A DNA stretch of 29,539 nt from Coptodactyla brooksi (Eukaryota; Arthropoda; Insecta; Coleoptera; Scarabaeidae), in contig JAWQRM010000130.1 of assembly GCA_033557675.1 (NCBI GenBank), positions 1 to 29,539 on the forward strand, written 5' to 3'. Both the position numbers and the translations under genes were made by a program. Within the stretch, counting starts at the first letter, position 1. The number at the start of each line of letters is the position of its first letter. The notes below the pieces were generated by a model. The model made no database searches and had not been told where the DNA came from. It saw only the letters and a list, made by a program, of their open reading frames with translations. Positions 1 through 10,000 of the stretch are shown piece by piece.

Positions 1-379
1 TATCCAAATAGTCACCAAGAAGGAATTTTTTCTATTATTGAGTGTCTTGCATGTTTTGTGCTTATTGTTTCTTGTTTAGGTGTTTTTTATTTTGTTCTTT
101 ACATTTTCGTCTATTTTAATTATTAATCTTACTGGGTATCCATTTTTATTAGCTATTTATTATTCTTCATTAGAATATAAAGAATAATTACCATCCCTTA
201 TTACTTATTATTGTTTATCAGACTTCATATTAGCTAATACGAACTCTAATTCTTATTTGCAATCCCCCTTCTGCATTCAAATTGCTTCCAGAATGTGTTA
301 TTACAATGCAAATAAAAATTAATACTTTTTAGTAGGAAAACATATAAAAATTAATATTTTTATTAATTCGTTAGCTCAG
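1..379 (+). other. ALAD intron (3' part), AT-rich, no gene seen
   Basis: Very AT-rich sequence with no open frame resembling upstream ALAD. It ends in the acceptor used by the 380-591 exon. Nothing else recognised. Confidence 0.6.
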
Positions 380-729
380 GGATGTCCAAAACGGGGCCGA
401 CATGCTCATGGTCAAACCGGCTTTGGCTTATTTGGATTTGGTGCACTCTTTAAAGAAGGAATTCCCACATTATCCAATGTTTGTGTATCAGGTGTCTGGG
501 GAGTACGCGATGTTGTATCACGCGGCTAAAAACGGTGCTTTCGAATTGAAAGATGCACTAATGGAAATATTGACAAGCATGAGAAGGGCTGGTAAGGAGA
601 TTTTCATAATTAAAAGCATTCGAAATTAAAAAAAATATTTTTATATTTTAATTTACAGGTGCTGATGTTATCATAACGTATTTTACACCTATGATTCTCG
701 ATTTGTTATCTCCCAAGTGCAAATATTAG
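380..729 (+). CDS. ALAD (Pbgs): Delta-aminolevulinic acid dehydratase (porphobilinogen synthase), last two coding exons
   Basis: ALAD condenses two 5-aminolevulinate molecules into porphobilinogen, the second step of haem synthesis, in the cytosol as an octamer. Two exons are visible: 380-591 (acceptor ...TTAGCTCAG before 380, donor GTAAGG at 592) and 659-729 (acceptor ATTTACAG), joined in phase 1 through a Gly codon. The joined tail reads RDVQNGADMLMVKPALAYLD, then VYQVSGEYAMLYHAA, GAFELKDALMEI, RRAGADVIITYFTPMILDLL and ends SPKCKY-stop. VSGEYAM and the MVKP substrate-side segment are family hallmarks, and the spacing to the C-terminus matches ALAD. The gene is truncated by the left edge; bases 1-379 are the preceding intron. 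The Met at 402 is internal and is not a start. No convincing AATAAA follows the stop within about 100 bp. Identity is secure from the conserved motifs; exon joins are inferred from splice consensus and reading frame. Confidence 0.93.
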
Positions 730-1049
730 AATTCCTTTTTATAATTGTCTTATAATAATCAATATCTTTGTTAAAAAAAAAAAAAAGAAATGGTGTCTGT
801 TTGAAATTAGAATTTAGGCAAGTGCAATTGTCAAAAAACAATTGCAATTCAACAATTGCAAAACAAGTGACATATGATTTTTAAGGTTAGAATTCTGTCA
901 ACTTCAATACGATTTATAGGTTATTTTTGGACATATCATTAAAGCAAAAAAATGACAGCATTTACATTTCAAAGGTGACCACATTTTTGTATGGTTTAAT
1001 AAAAAATATCTGTGGAATCGCTTGTTTTATTTATTAAATTTACGAAAAA

Positions 1050-1965
1050 AATTATTCGGTTATGTTAAAACATAACCTAAAAACAATTGAAGTGAGTTTC
1101 TTGAAATGTCAAATGTAACATAACCTCCAAACAGGAATTTTCGAGGTTACAGTTACTAATTTAAAACTTGTGATGTGTTAATGTTTAATTCTTGAATTAA
1201 ATACCATTATCTTTTATTAACTAGTGGATAATACTTTATTAAAAGATTTTTGACAGTTAACTTTCATTAACTGTCAAAACTGACAGTTAGTTGAAATCGC
1301 TTTTGACACTTGATTAAAATTGATGTAATTTATATTAATTCCTCTCAACTTATAATAAAAATTTAGCAAGTTCGCGAAAAAAATAATTCGGTTATTTTAA
1401 AACATAACCTAGAAACAATTGAAGCCGACGTTTTGAAATGTCAAATGTAACGTAACCTCCAAACAGGAATTTTGGAGGTTACCGTTACTATTTGATTCTT
1501 GAATTAAATTCGCCATTATCTTTTATTAACTATCAAAATTGACAGGTTGGAGTAACGAGAGCCATCTATCGACGTGAATTAACACTTTATTAAAAGATTT
1601 TTGACAGTTAACCTTCATTAACTGTCAAAAAATAAATGAGAGCGGTGTTAAACAAAGGTTGCATTTTTTTCTAAAAATTTTAATAAAACAAAAACCAATG
1701 CAATAACAGGCAGATTTAATTACTAAATTTAATAAATGTAAATGTTTGTGCAATTCCATGCTTTATTTATTAAGTTTTCGAAAGGAAAATTGTAATAAAG
1801 TTTATATCGTTTAAAGTTTTTATTTCAAAACATAAACTAAAATTACAAGATTATCTGTTCGGTTGTTTTAAACCATAACTTTAAAACAATTGAACTGGGT
1901 TATTTCGTAAGTTTTTGAAATGTCAAATATAACATAATTTGGAGGTTACCTTTATTAATTTAAAA
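1050..1965. repeat. Three degenerate copies of a ~120-bp repeat with GGTTATGTT/AACATAACC palindrome
   Basis: Copies begin near 1050, 1383 and 1855. Each has a TCGGTTAT..TTAAAACATAAC palindromic segment, then AACAATTGAA, then GAAATGTCAAAT-TAACATAACC, and in the first two CCAAACAGGAATTT before a GAGGTTAC. The first copy has a perfect 9-bp inverted repeat, GGTTATGTT-AA-AACATAACC, at 1058-1077. Weaker relatives of the tail are at about 2945-2980 and 3280-3305. Between copies lie inverted TGACAGTTAA..TTAACTGTCA pairs (1251-1280, 1602-1629), linking this region to the larger palindromic family further right. No coding capacity seen. Confidence 0.75.
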
Positions 1966-2139
1966 CCGATATAAATTGACAAATATTAAATCATTTCTCG
2001 CCGAATTCATAAATATTACACATTTTGTAATTTAGTGATTGTTTTTTTCTAATTTAATAAGAATTTTTCGTTCTAATTTAAGCCACATTTAGAATCGGTG
2101 GAGTAACAGTATATATTTTTATGCAAGAAACTTAAAATT
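1955..2139 (+). repeat. 184-bp direct duplication, copy 1
   Basis: This segment (TTAATTTAAAACCGATATAA ... TATATTTTTATGCAAGAAAC) recurs almost unchanged at 2376-2562, with only a handful of differences over about 184 bp. Both copies contain CTCGCCGAATTCATAAATAT and AGAATCGGTGGAGTAACAG. The high identity points to a recent duplication compared with the older repeats around it. Confidence 0.85.
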
Positions 2140-2170
2140 CATTATCAATCACTTATACCTTTGTGTACAG

Positions 2171-2235
2171 CTAATTATATACAAATGATTCTCGATTTGT
2201 TATCTCCCCAATGTAAATATTGTCAAGTTCACTAA
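2171..2235 (+). pseudogene. Partial duplicate of the ALAD terminal exon
   Basis: Bases 2185-2220 match 691-726 of the true ALAD last exon at 33 of 36 positions, including 24 identical bases starting ATGATTCTCGATTTG. The copy is preceded by an acceptor-like TTGTGTACAG (ending 2170). Translated from there in the phase of the ALAD donor at 591, it reads ANYIQMILDLLSPQCKYCQV, then H and a stop. It therefore lacks six codons before the Met and adds four residues after KY. The rest of the exon and the flanks are not recognisably duplicated. It is probably a decayed duplication fragment; use as an alternative last exon is possible because the phase is kept, but unproven. Confidence 0.7.
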
Positions 2236-2375
2236 TTGCAATTAAAAAATAACTTTTTAAAATTTAAGTTATTTTTTAACTGTAATATAATTAATTGTAT
2301 TGTTATTTAAAATAAATAATGGTAATATATTTATTTTACATAACGATAATTAAGTATTGTTATATAAAATAAATT

Positions 2376-2562
2376 GTTAATTTAAAACTGATATAAATTG
2401 ACAAATATTAAATCATTTCTCGCCGAATTCATAAATATTACACATTTTGTAATTTAGTGATTGTTTTTTTTCTAATTTAATAAGAATTTTTCCTTCTAAT
2501 TTAAACCACATTTAGAATCGGTGGAGTAACAGTATATATTTTTATGCATGAAACTTAAAATT
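2376..2562 (+). repeat. 184-bp direct duplication, copy 2
   Basis: This is the partner of 1955-2139. Its tail (TCGGTGGAG..TAACAGTATATATTT) is repeated once more just downstream at about 2564-2589, so the 3' edge has itself been re-duplicated. The ALAD exon fragment lies between the two copies. Confidence 0.85.
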
Positions 2563-2589
2563 TATCGGTGGAGATAACAGTATATATTT

Positions 2590-3590
2590 ATATATATCTT
2601 AGAATTGATCATCAGTTACTTATGTATATTTGTATACAATTAATTGTATTGTTATTTATTGGTGTACAGGAAAATGTTGGTTTAGGCAAAATTTAAAATT
2701 TGTTGGAGGTGCCAAACAAAGTTGACATCCTTTTCTAATTTTTTTAATAAAAGAAAAGCCAACGCAACAACAAAGACGGATTTAATTACTAAATTCTACT
2801 GAACTATTAAGTTTTGCGGTGAGTATTGTTTTATTTATTACCTTTACGAAGAGAATTTAATAGCAGCAAAGTTTTACATAAACTTAATTTTATATCGTTT
2901 AAAATTAAAATAATAATTTAAAAACAAAAACTACTAAAATGCCAAATATAACAACTCCAAACATGAATTTTGGAGGTTATTAATTTAAAATTTATAAGTA
3001 AATTCCTCAAAACCCAAATTAAACTTCAACAACACTTAAAAGTAACTCAAAATTTATGAGAATTTGGTTGTCTTTCAAACTTATTGATTAAAAATTGTGT
3101 AAGCTAGTGATTTCTTTTTTTGCTAAGTTGGTAATAACTTGCATACTTTGCAAACGTTTATTGCAAAACGCATTGTTTATAAGCGTTTTAATAGAAATTG
3201 CTGATTGTACGTTTTTTTATTTGGAAATTAAAGCGCGATTGTTGAGTTGTAATTAAAAACTGAAGTAAATTTTTTAAACGTCAAACGTAACATAACCTTG
3301 AAACAAAAAGTTCCAGAAAAAAATCAATTACCGCTTTTAATTATAAAAACCGACGAATATCGACAGATATTACACCACTTTGCCGTAAAAACTAAATGAA
3401 ACTTATGAACGATGCTTAAAAATGGCTTAAAATTTATTACAACTTCCGCATTTCCGAACGTAGCCTATTTTTTTACATTTTCACTCGGTCGACGGTGTTA
3501 AACCACGTATTTAGCGCGATTGTCGACGCAAGAAGCACAACGATAACGCGAATATTCCGGATTCTCTCGAGAAAGCGCGAAAAAATTACG
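2590..3590. other. Intergenic AT-rich DNA, no gene recognised
   Basis: Low-complexity AT-rich sequence with degraded relatives of the upstream repeats. An 86-codon minus-strand frame at 3473-3733 overlies the GC-rich BiP promoter and resembles no protein I know; it is treated as chance. Confidence 0.5.
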
Positions 3591-3600
3591 GCTCTAAGAG

Positions 3601-3780
3601 TTCTAGACATTTTCTCGAAAAGGTGAACATTTCTATCACGTTTGACGTGGGCCAATCGCGCGCGGCCAACTAAAAGCGAGCCGGCCAATCGCGGCGCGAG
3701 AAGTTTAAATTTCGACCAATCGCCGACTAACACGACAAATTCTATACATATATTCCGCGAGCAGTCCAGATAACCGTCAG
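3601..3780 (+). promoter_or_regulatory. BiP core and UPR-responsive promoter (ERSE-II, CCAAT boxes, TATA, initiator)
   Basis: This GC-rich island sits just upstream of BiP. CGTGG-G-CCAAT at 3646-3656 is the exact reverse complement of the ERSE-II consensus ATTGG-N-CCACG. It overlaps TGACGTGG at 3643-3650, the XBP1/ATF6-type UPRE core. Two more CCAAT boxes lie at 3685 and 3716; the last is followed nine bases later by ACACG, one mismatch from the ERSE half-site CCACG. A TATA-like TATACATATA is at about 3743-3752, and a TCAGTT arthropod initiator at 3777-3782 sits at the expected ~30 bp. TTCTCGAA-type inverted nGAAn units around 3600-3630 could be a weak heat-shock element. ERSE-II, UPRE and CCAAT sites are established unfolded-protein-response elements that bind ATF6/XBP1 with NF-Y; that they act here is inferred from position. 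Confidence 0.8.
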
Positions 3781-4041
3781 TTCATTCAGTCTAAAGCGAA
3801 AGTAACGTGTCAGGGAAGCGAGAATTTTCGAATAGTGTCGTTTTATTAAATAGTATTTGGTAAGGGACCGCTTTTAAATACCGCGCTTCGGCGTTTTATT
3901 TAGATTTACCGATAAAAAAGGGACGGAAAATCCCTCGTAATTCGTTGACGTGTCAAAATCCCGTTAGTTGGAATGAACACGTCTTCATCCCGTTTTTCCT
4001 AATGTGATTTTTCCTTTCAGATTTATAGAGAAGCTATCGAG
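3779..4041 (+). other. BiP 5' UTR with a small intron
   Basis: The likely non-coding first exon is 3779-3859. It is followed by donor GTAAGG at 3860 and acceptor TTTTCCTTTCAG ending 4020, which gives a 161-bp intron. The second exon enters the coding start at 4042 after 21 bases. No upstream ATG occurs in the spliced leader. A second TGACGTG-type site (TTGACGTGTCA, about 3947) lies in this intron. The transcription start is inferred from the initiator. Confidence 0.65.
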
Positions 4042-7000
4042 ATGAGATTACCTCTGTTTTTGGGGGCCCTCTGCATCCTGGCCTGCGTCGCGGCCAAGGA
4101 AGACAAGAAGGAAAAGGACGAAGTTGGAACCGTGATTGGTATCGATTTGGGAACCACGTATTCTTGGTAAGTGTTAAAAAAATTGTCAATTAAACAGCTG
4201 CTGTAGTGAGAAAATTGATTTAAAGTGCGTTAGTTGCTAGAAAAGTCGGTTTTTATTCGTTTTGTGCTATTTTTTCTCGGTAATTTGCATAAATTAGCCA
4301 TAATATGTCGTTTGTACAGAGCGGTGCAAAAGTCTTTTTAAAATTAAGACCCATAACTATACAGGCTTGTGCAAAAGTTTTTAAATTAACAAGAAACATG
4401 TAAATACAGGATTGTGCAAAAGTTTTGTTATCCACAATTGCAATTATAGTATTATGTATGAAAAAAATCGTTATTTTTATTAGCTCGTTATTTTTGATTA
4501 TTTTTTGACTTATTTAGTTAATGGGGATGTTATACTGTATTAAATTGTGCATACAGGGTCGTGCAAAAGCTTCTAAGTTCACGAAAACAGATAGTTTGTA
4601 TAGAAGAGGATTTATTTTTTGCATTATTTGTTGAATTATTTATTTTTTGCATTCATTCTTTGTTGAATTATCTATTTTTTGCATTATTTGGTTGATGGGA
4701 GTGTATGTTACATTAAGAATTTGTTTTCTTTTTGCTGGCTATGTATTTTGTGTGTACAGGGTCGTGGAAAAGTTGCTAAATTCACAATAACGGGGAGCTT
4801 GTATAGAAAATGGTTTATTTTTTGCATTATTTATTTTATGAGGGGGTATCATTTATTGGAAACTTGGTTTTTTATTGCTAATTATATGTTTTGTGTGTAC
4901 AAGTTTGGGCAAAAGTTTTTAAATCCACTCGGGGAGTAATCATATAAGGAAAATGATTGATTTTTTCTGTTATTTAGTCGAATGGGAGTGTATGTTACAT
5001 TAAGAATGTCTTTTCTTTTTACTAGCTATGTATTTTGTGTGTACAGGGTCGTGCAAAAGTTTCTAAATGATAGCTCGTGTAGAAAATAATTTATTTTCTG
5101 CATTATTTAATTGGTCGAAAGGTATGATTTATTAAAAACTTTCTTTATTGTTAACTATACGTTTTGTGTGTACAGGTTCGTACAAAAGTTTTTTTAAATC
5201 TACTCGTGAAGTAATCACATAAGAAAAATAATTATTTTTTTGCATTATTTAGTTGATGGGAGTGTATGTTACATTAAGAATTTCTTTTCCTTTTGTTAGC
5301 TATGTATTTTGTGTTTACAGGGTCGTGGAAAAGTTGCTAAATTCACAATAACGGGGAGCTTGTATAGAAAATGGTTTATTTTTTGCATTATTTAGTTTAT
5401 GAGGGGGTATCATTTATTGGAAACTTGGTTTTTATTGCTAGTTATATGTTTTGTGTGTACAAGCTCGTGCAAAAGTTTTTAAATCCACTCAGGGAGTAAT
5501 CATATAAGGAAAATGATTAATTTTTTGTATTTAGTTGAATGGAACTATACATTATATTAAGAGTTTTTCTTTTTGTTATGCATTTTGTGTGTAGAGAAGT
5601 TTTTAAATCCATTCGGAAAGGAATCATATAGGGAAAATAATAAAATTTGTGCATTATTTAGTTGGTGGGAATGTATGTTACATTAACAATTTGTTTTTTT
5701 TTGCTAGTATTTTTTTAAGTTGTTAAATTCACAATAACTGGGAGCTTATATAGAAAATGATTTATTTTTTGTATTATTTAGTTGTTTTTTTTATTATTAG
5801 CTGTATATTTATGGGTACAGGCTTATTTAATAGTTTTTAAATCCACTCGGGAAGTAGTTACGTAGGAAAGATGATTAATTTTTTACATTACTTAGTTGAT
5901 GGGAGTATATGACATGTTAAGAATTAATTTTTTTTTGTTAACTGTGTATTTTGAGTGTACAGGGTCGTGGAAAAATTGTTACATTCACAATAACAGAGAG
6001 AGCTTATATGCAAAACTGTTTATTTTTTGCATTATTTAGTTGATGGGAGTGTGTGTTACATTAAAAATCTATTTTTTTTGTTAACTCTGCATTTTGAGTG
6101 TATAAAAGATTTTAAATCCACTAAGCAAGTAATCATATAGGAAAAATTATTAATCTTTTGCATTATTTAAGGTTTTTTTAACTGATTGTATGGAAAATTA
6201 TTTATTTTTTGCATTATTGAGTTGAATGGTTTGCATTAATGGTTGAATTGTACTAAGGATTTGTTTTTTTTCGTCAGCTATGTATTTTGCGTGTACAGGG
6301 TCATGCAAATACTTCTAAATTCACGCCAACAGATAGCTTCTTTAGAAAATGAGTTATTTTTTGCATTATTTAGTTCGTGGGAGGGTATAATTTATTAGAA
6401 ACTTGTTTTATTTTATTGCTAGTTATGTTTTGTGCGTACGGGTTTGCACAAAAGTCTTTAAATCCACTCGTGAAGTGATTATATAGTGAAAATGATTAAT
6501 TTTTTGTATTATTAAAGTTGATGGTAGTGTATACTACATTAACAGTTTGTTTTTTTCCTTGGCGATGTATTTTGTGTGTATAGGGTCGTGCAAAACTTTC
6601 TAAATTCACAAAAACATATGGCTTGTATAGAAAATTATTACTTATTTATTATTTTTTGCATTATTTGCTGTATACTATTATTATTATTGCTCAAATCTGA
6701 GAGTTAATTTATGAATAAGAGCATAACTTACATACCTTTCGCTTTTAAATAAAATATAATATAAGAAATGTGTGTGTAGAAATGTTAAATTATTTTTTTT
6801 CTTATAAATCTGTCAATTTTGACAGTTAATTAACTGTCAATAGTCGTTGACAGTTAACTGTCAAAATTGACAGTTAACTAAATTATTAACTGTCAAATCT
6901 GGCAGTTCATTTATGAATAAGAGCAAAACTTATCTTTCGCTTCTAAATAAAATCTGATTAGACATTTTTCTAGAAAAATATGATCAAAACTGTTTTTCAT

Positions 7001-10000
7001 AAGCAACAATAACAGTATACAGAACAGTTTCCTCCACATCTGATCAAAATATGAATATTCATAAATTAATTGTTAGTTCTGACAGTTAATAATTAACCGT
7101 AAATGATTTTTTTCAGTCATTTATAGTTACTTAAGCTTTGAATTGTCAAATCTGACAGTTCATTAATGAATAAGAGTAAAACTTACCTATCACCTTTTAA
7201 TAAAATATAATTAGATATATTTCTAGAAGAACACTGTTAAAACTGTTATTTTTAATTAATGGCAGCGGTATTAATAACAGATTTAGCCATATCTAATCAA
7301 AATATAAACTTGTTTTATAATGAAACAAAATGAAATTTTTCATTTTTTGAATACTATAGGTAGAAGTCAATAGTATACAACTTGCTATACTTTTACATAC
7401 TTTTCTATTACACTAGAAAATGTTAAATTTTCTAGTGTAGAAACGGTAAATTATTTTCCAATACATGTTTTTTCTTGTAAAACTATAAATTTTGACCATT
7501 AATTAACTATCAATAGTAATTACTACTGATAACTATCAAATCTGACAATTTATAAATAACTTACCTCTTGCTACTAAATAATATATATGGCATATTGAAT
7601 TTCCTACTACACTACAAAATGTTCAATTATCTAGTGTAAAGATGTTAAATTATTTTTCAATACATGCTTTTTTTTGTAAAACTAAATTTTGATTATTGCT
7701 GATTAATGATGTCGGTAGTCATTGACAGTTTTGCTCTTATTCATTTGTGAATAAGAGCAAAACTAACCTTTCACTTGTAAATAAATTATAATTAGACATC
7801 TCTGTAGAAAAATAAATATTTATTATAAAATATTTTTATAAATAAGAGCTAAACTTCTAAATAAAATATAATTGGACATTTTTATAGAAAAACAAAAAAC
7901 AAAACTTCTATTTACAAGTAACAGCAACAGTATCAAAATAGTTTCATAATATAACAGTTTACGGTAAAAAATTTGAAATTTCGTAGAAATGTACAGATTT
8001 ACAAATAAAATAATTTAACGTTTCTACACTAGAAAATTTAACATTTTCTAGTGTAATAGAAAATTCAAGTTGGTTACCCAGAGGTTGTCCGAAAGCGGAT
8101 CCGCATCATGGACACATAGGTAGTCGTTTTTTTACTGTACTAAGAATAAAAAACAAGTCTTACTTACAAGACTTACAAAAATTACAAAAAGTTACAAAAG
8201 TTATTGACAGTTCACCTCCCTAGGCTTTTCGGGTCTTTTCTGACCCGATCCAATAGAAATTTTATTATAAATTCCAAAATTGAACTAGCACACCCTAAAT
8301 ATTTTATGACTTTGTTTTATTTATAAACCTGTACATTTCTACGAAATTGCAAATTTTTGGTAATTATTAGACTATTTTTATTGGATTTATTCGTAGAATC
8401 TTCTGCTTTAGATCTTAGAAGGATCCGCTTTGGGACAACCTCTGGTGCAAGCGTGCAAGAGAACGCCATATATTTGCACCAGAGAGTGTCTGCCAGCGGA
8501 TTTTTCATCGTGGTCACTTATCCTTAGCTAAATTTTGCTACAAAACAACTAAATTTAGTATTATCTAGTCTATTATATTTAAAATAAGTAAATCATTATT
8601 GAAGAGTATGTGATTCCTTTCAGCGTCGGGGTGTACAAGAACGGCCGGGTCGAGATCATCGCGAACGACCAGGGGAACAGGATCACGCCGTCGTACGTCG
8701 CGTTCACGGGCGAGGGCGAGCGCCTGATTGGGGACGCGGCGAAGAACCAGCTGACGACGAACCCCGAGAACACGGTGTTTGACGCGAAGCGGCTGATTGG
8801 GCGCGAGTGGTCCGACAGCAACGTCCAGCACGACATCAAGTTCTTCCCGTTCAAGGTGGTGGAGAAGAGCTCGAAGCCGCACATCCGCGTCTCGACCGGC
8901 CAGGGGGACAAGACGTTTGCGCCGGAGGAGATCTCCGCGATGGTCCTCGGCAAGATGAAGGAGACGGCCGAGGCGTACCTCGGGAAGAAGGTGACGCACG
9001 CGGTCGTCACGGTGCCCGCGTACTTCAACGACGCGCAGAGGCAGGCGACGAAGGACGCGGGCGTCATCGCCGGCCTGAACGTCATGCGGATCATCAACGA
9101 GCCGACGGCCGCCGCGATCGCGTACGGCCTCGACAAGAAGGACGGCGAGAAGAACGTGCTGGTGTTCGATTTGGGCGGCGGTACCTTCGATGTCTCCTTG
9201 TTGACCATCGATAACGGGGTGTTTGAGGTGGTCGCGACGAACGGCGACACCCATCTGGGTGGAGAAGACTTTGACCAGAGGGTTATGGATCATTTCATTA
9301 AGTTGTACAAGAAGAAGAAGGGTAAGGACATCAGGAAAGACAACAGAGCCGTCCAGAAGCTTCGTCGCGAAGTTGAGAAAGCGAAGAGAGCTTTATCTGC
9401 AAGCCACCAGGTCAGGATTGAAATTGAATCGTTCTTCGAAGGTGACGACTTCTCAGAAACCCTCACCAGGGCTAAATTCGAAGAATTGAACATGGACCTG
9501 TTTAGATCGACCATGAAACCCGTACAGAAAGTCTTAGAGGACGCCGACATGAACAAGAAAGATGTGGACGAGATTGTTTTAGTTGGGGGCTCCACCCGTA
9601 TCCCGAAAGTCCAACAGTTAGTCAAGGAATTCTTCAGTGGGAAAGAACCTTCGAGGGGAATCAATCCGGACGAGGCCGTGGCTTACGGGGCCGCCGTACA
9701 AGCCGGGGTTCTCTCCGGGGAACAAGATACAGATGCCATCGTTCTCTTGGATGTTAATCCCTTAACATTAGGGATTGAAACGGTCGGGGGTGTAATGACG
9801 AAGCTAATACCGCGTAACACGGTGATCCCCACGAAAAAATCGCAGATATTTTCCACTGCAGCCGACAACCAACACACGGTAACCATCCAGGTTTACGAGG
9901 GTGAACGTCCCATGACCAAGGACAACCACCTGCTGGGGAAATTCGACTTGACCGGCATCCCACCGGCGCCCCGGGGCATCCCCCAGATTGAGGTGACTTT

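Larger units (their letters stand above)
4167..8623 (+). other. BiP intron, 4.46 kb, entirely repetitive
   Basis: The single large BiP intron falls directly after the GTTYSC motif. It consists of a short GTGCAAAAGTTTT-rich lead (4300-4440), a ~285-bp dimeric tandem array (4540-6660), palindromic TGACAGTT repeats (6700-8066) and foldback DNA (7967-8520). Short frames such as 4253-4435 (-) and 4679-4939 (+) are by-products of the repeats. No gene was seen. Confidence 0.85.

Noticed and set aside
3473..3733. 86-codon minus-strand ORF over the BiP promoter
   Set aside because: Overlaps CCAAT/ERSE-II sites; GC-rich promoter DNA often lacks stops by chance; no similarity recognised.
4253..4435. 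60-codon minus-strand ORF with repeated KTFAQ-CI peptides
   Set aside because: The peptide repeat mirrors the GTGCAAAAGTTTT DNA repeat in the intron; no start context or family.
4679..4939. 86-codon plus-strand ORF in the BiP intron
   Set aside because: It lies within the dimeric satellite and is not maintained in other units.
8610..8623. ATG at 8610 as a start for the BiP ORF (MIPFS...)
   Set aside because: The bases before 8624 are the intron's polypyrimidine tract and CAG acceptor; the true N-terminus with signal peptide is in the 4042-4166 exon.
8565..9293. Long antisense ORFs (242 and 223 codons) opposite BiP
   Set aside because: They follow from the G/C-ending codon bias of BiP, with low-complexity Arg/Leu/Val-rich translations and no recognisable domain; BiP on the plus strand is beyond doubt.
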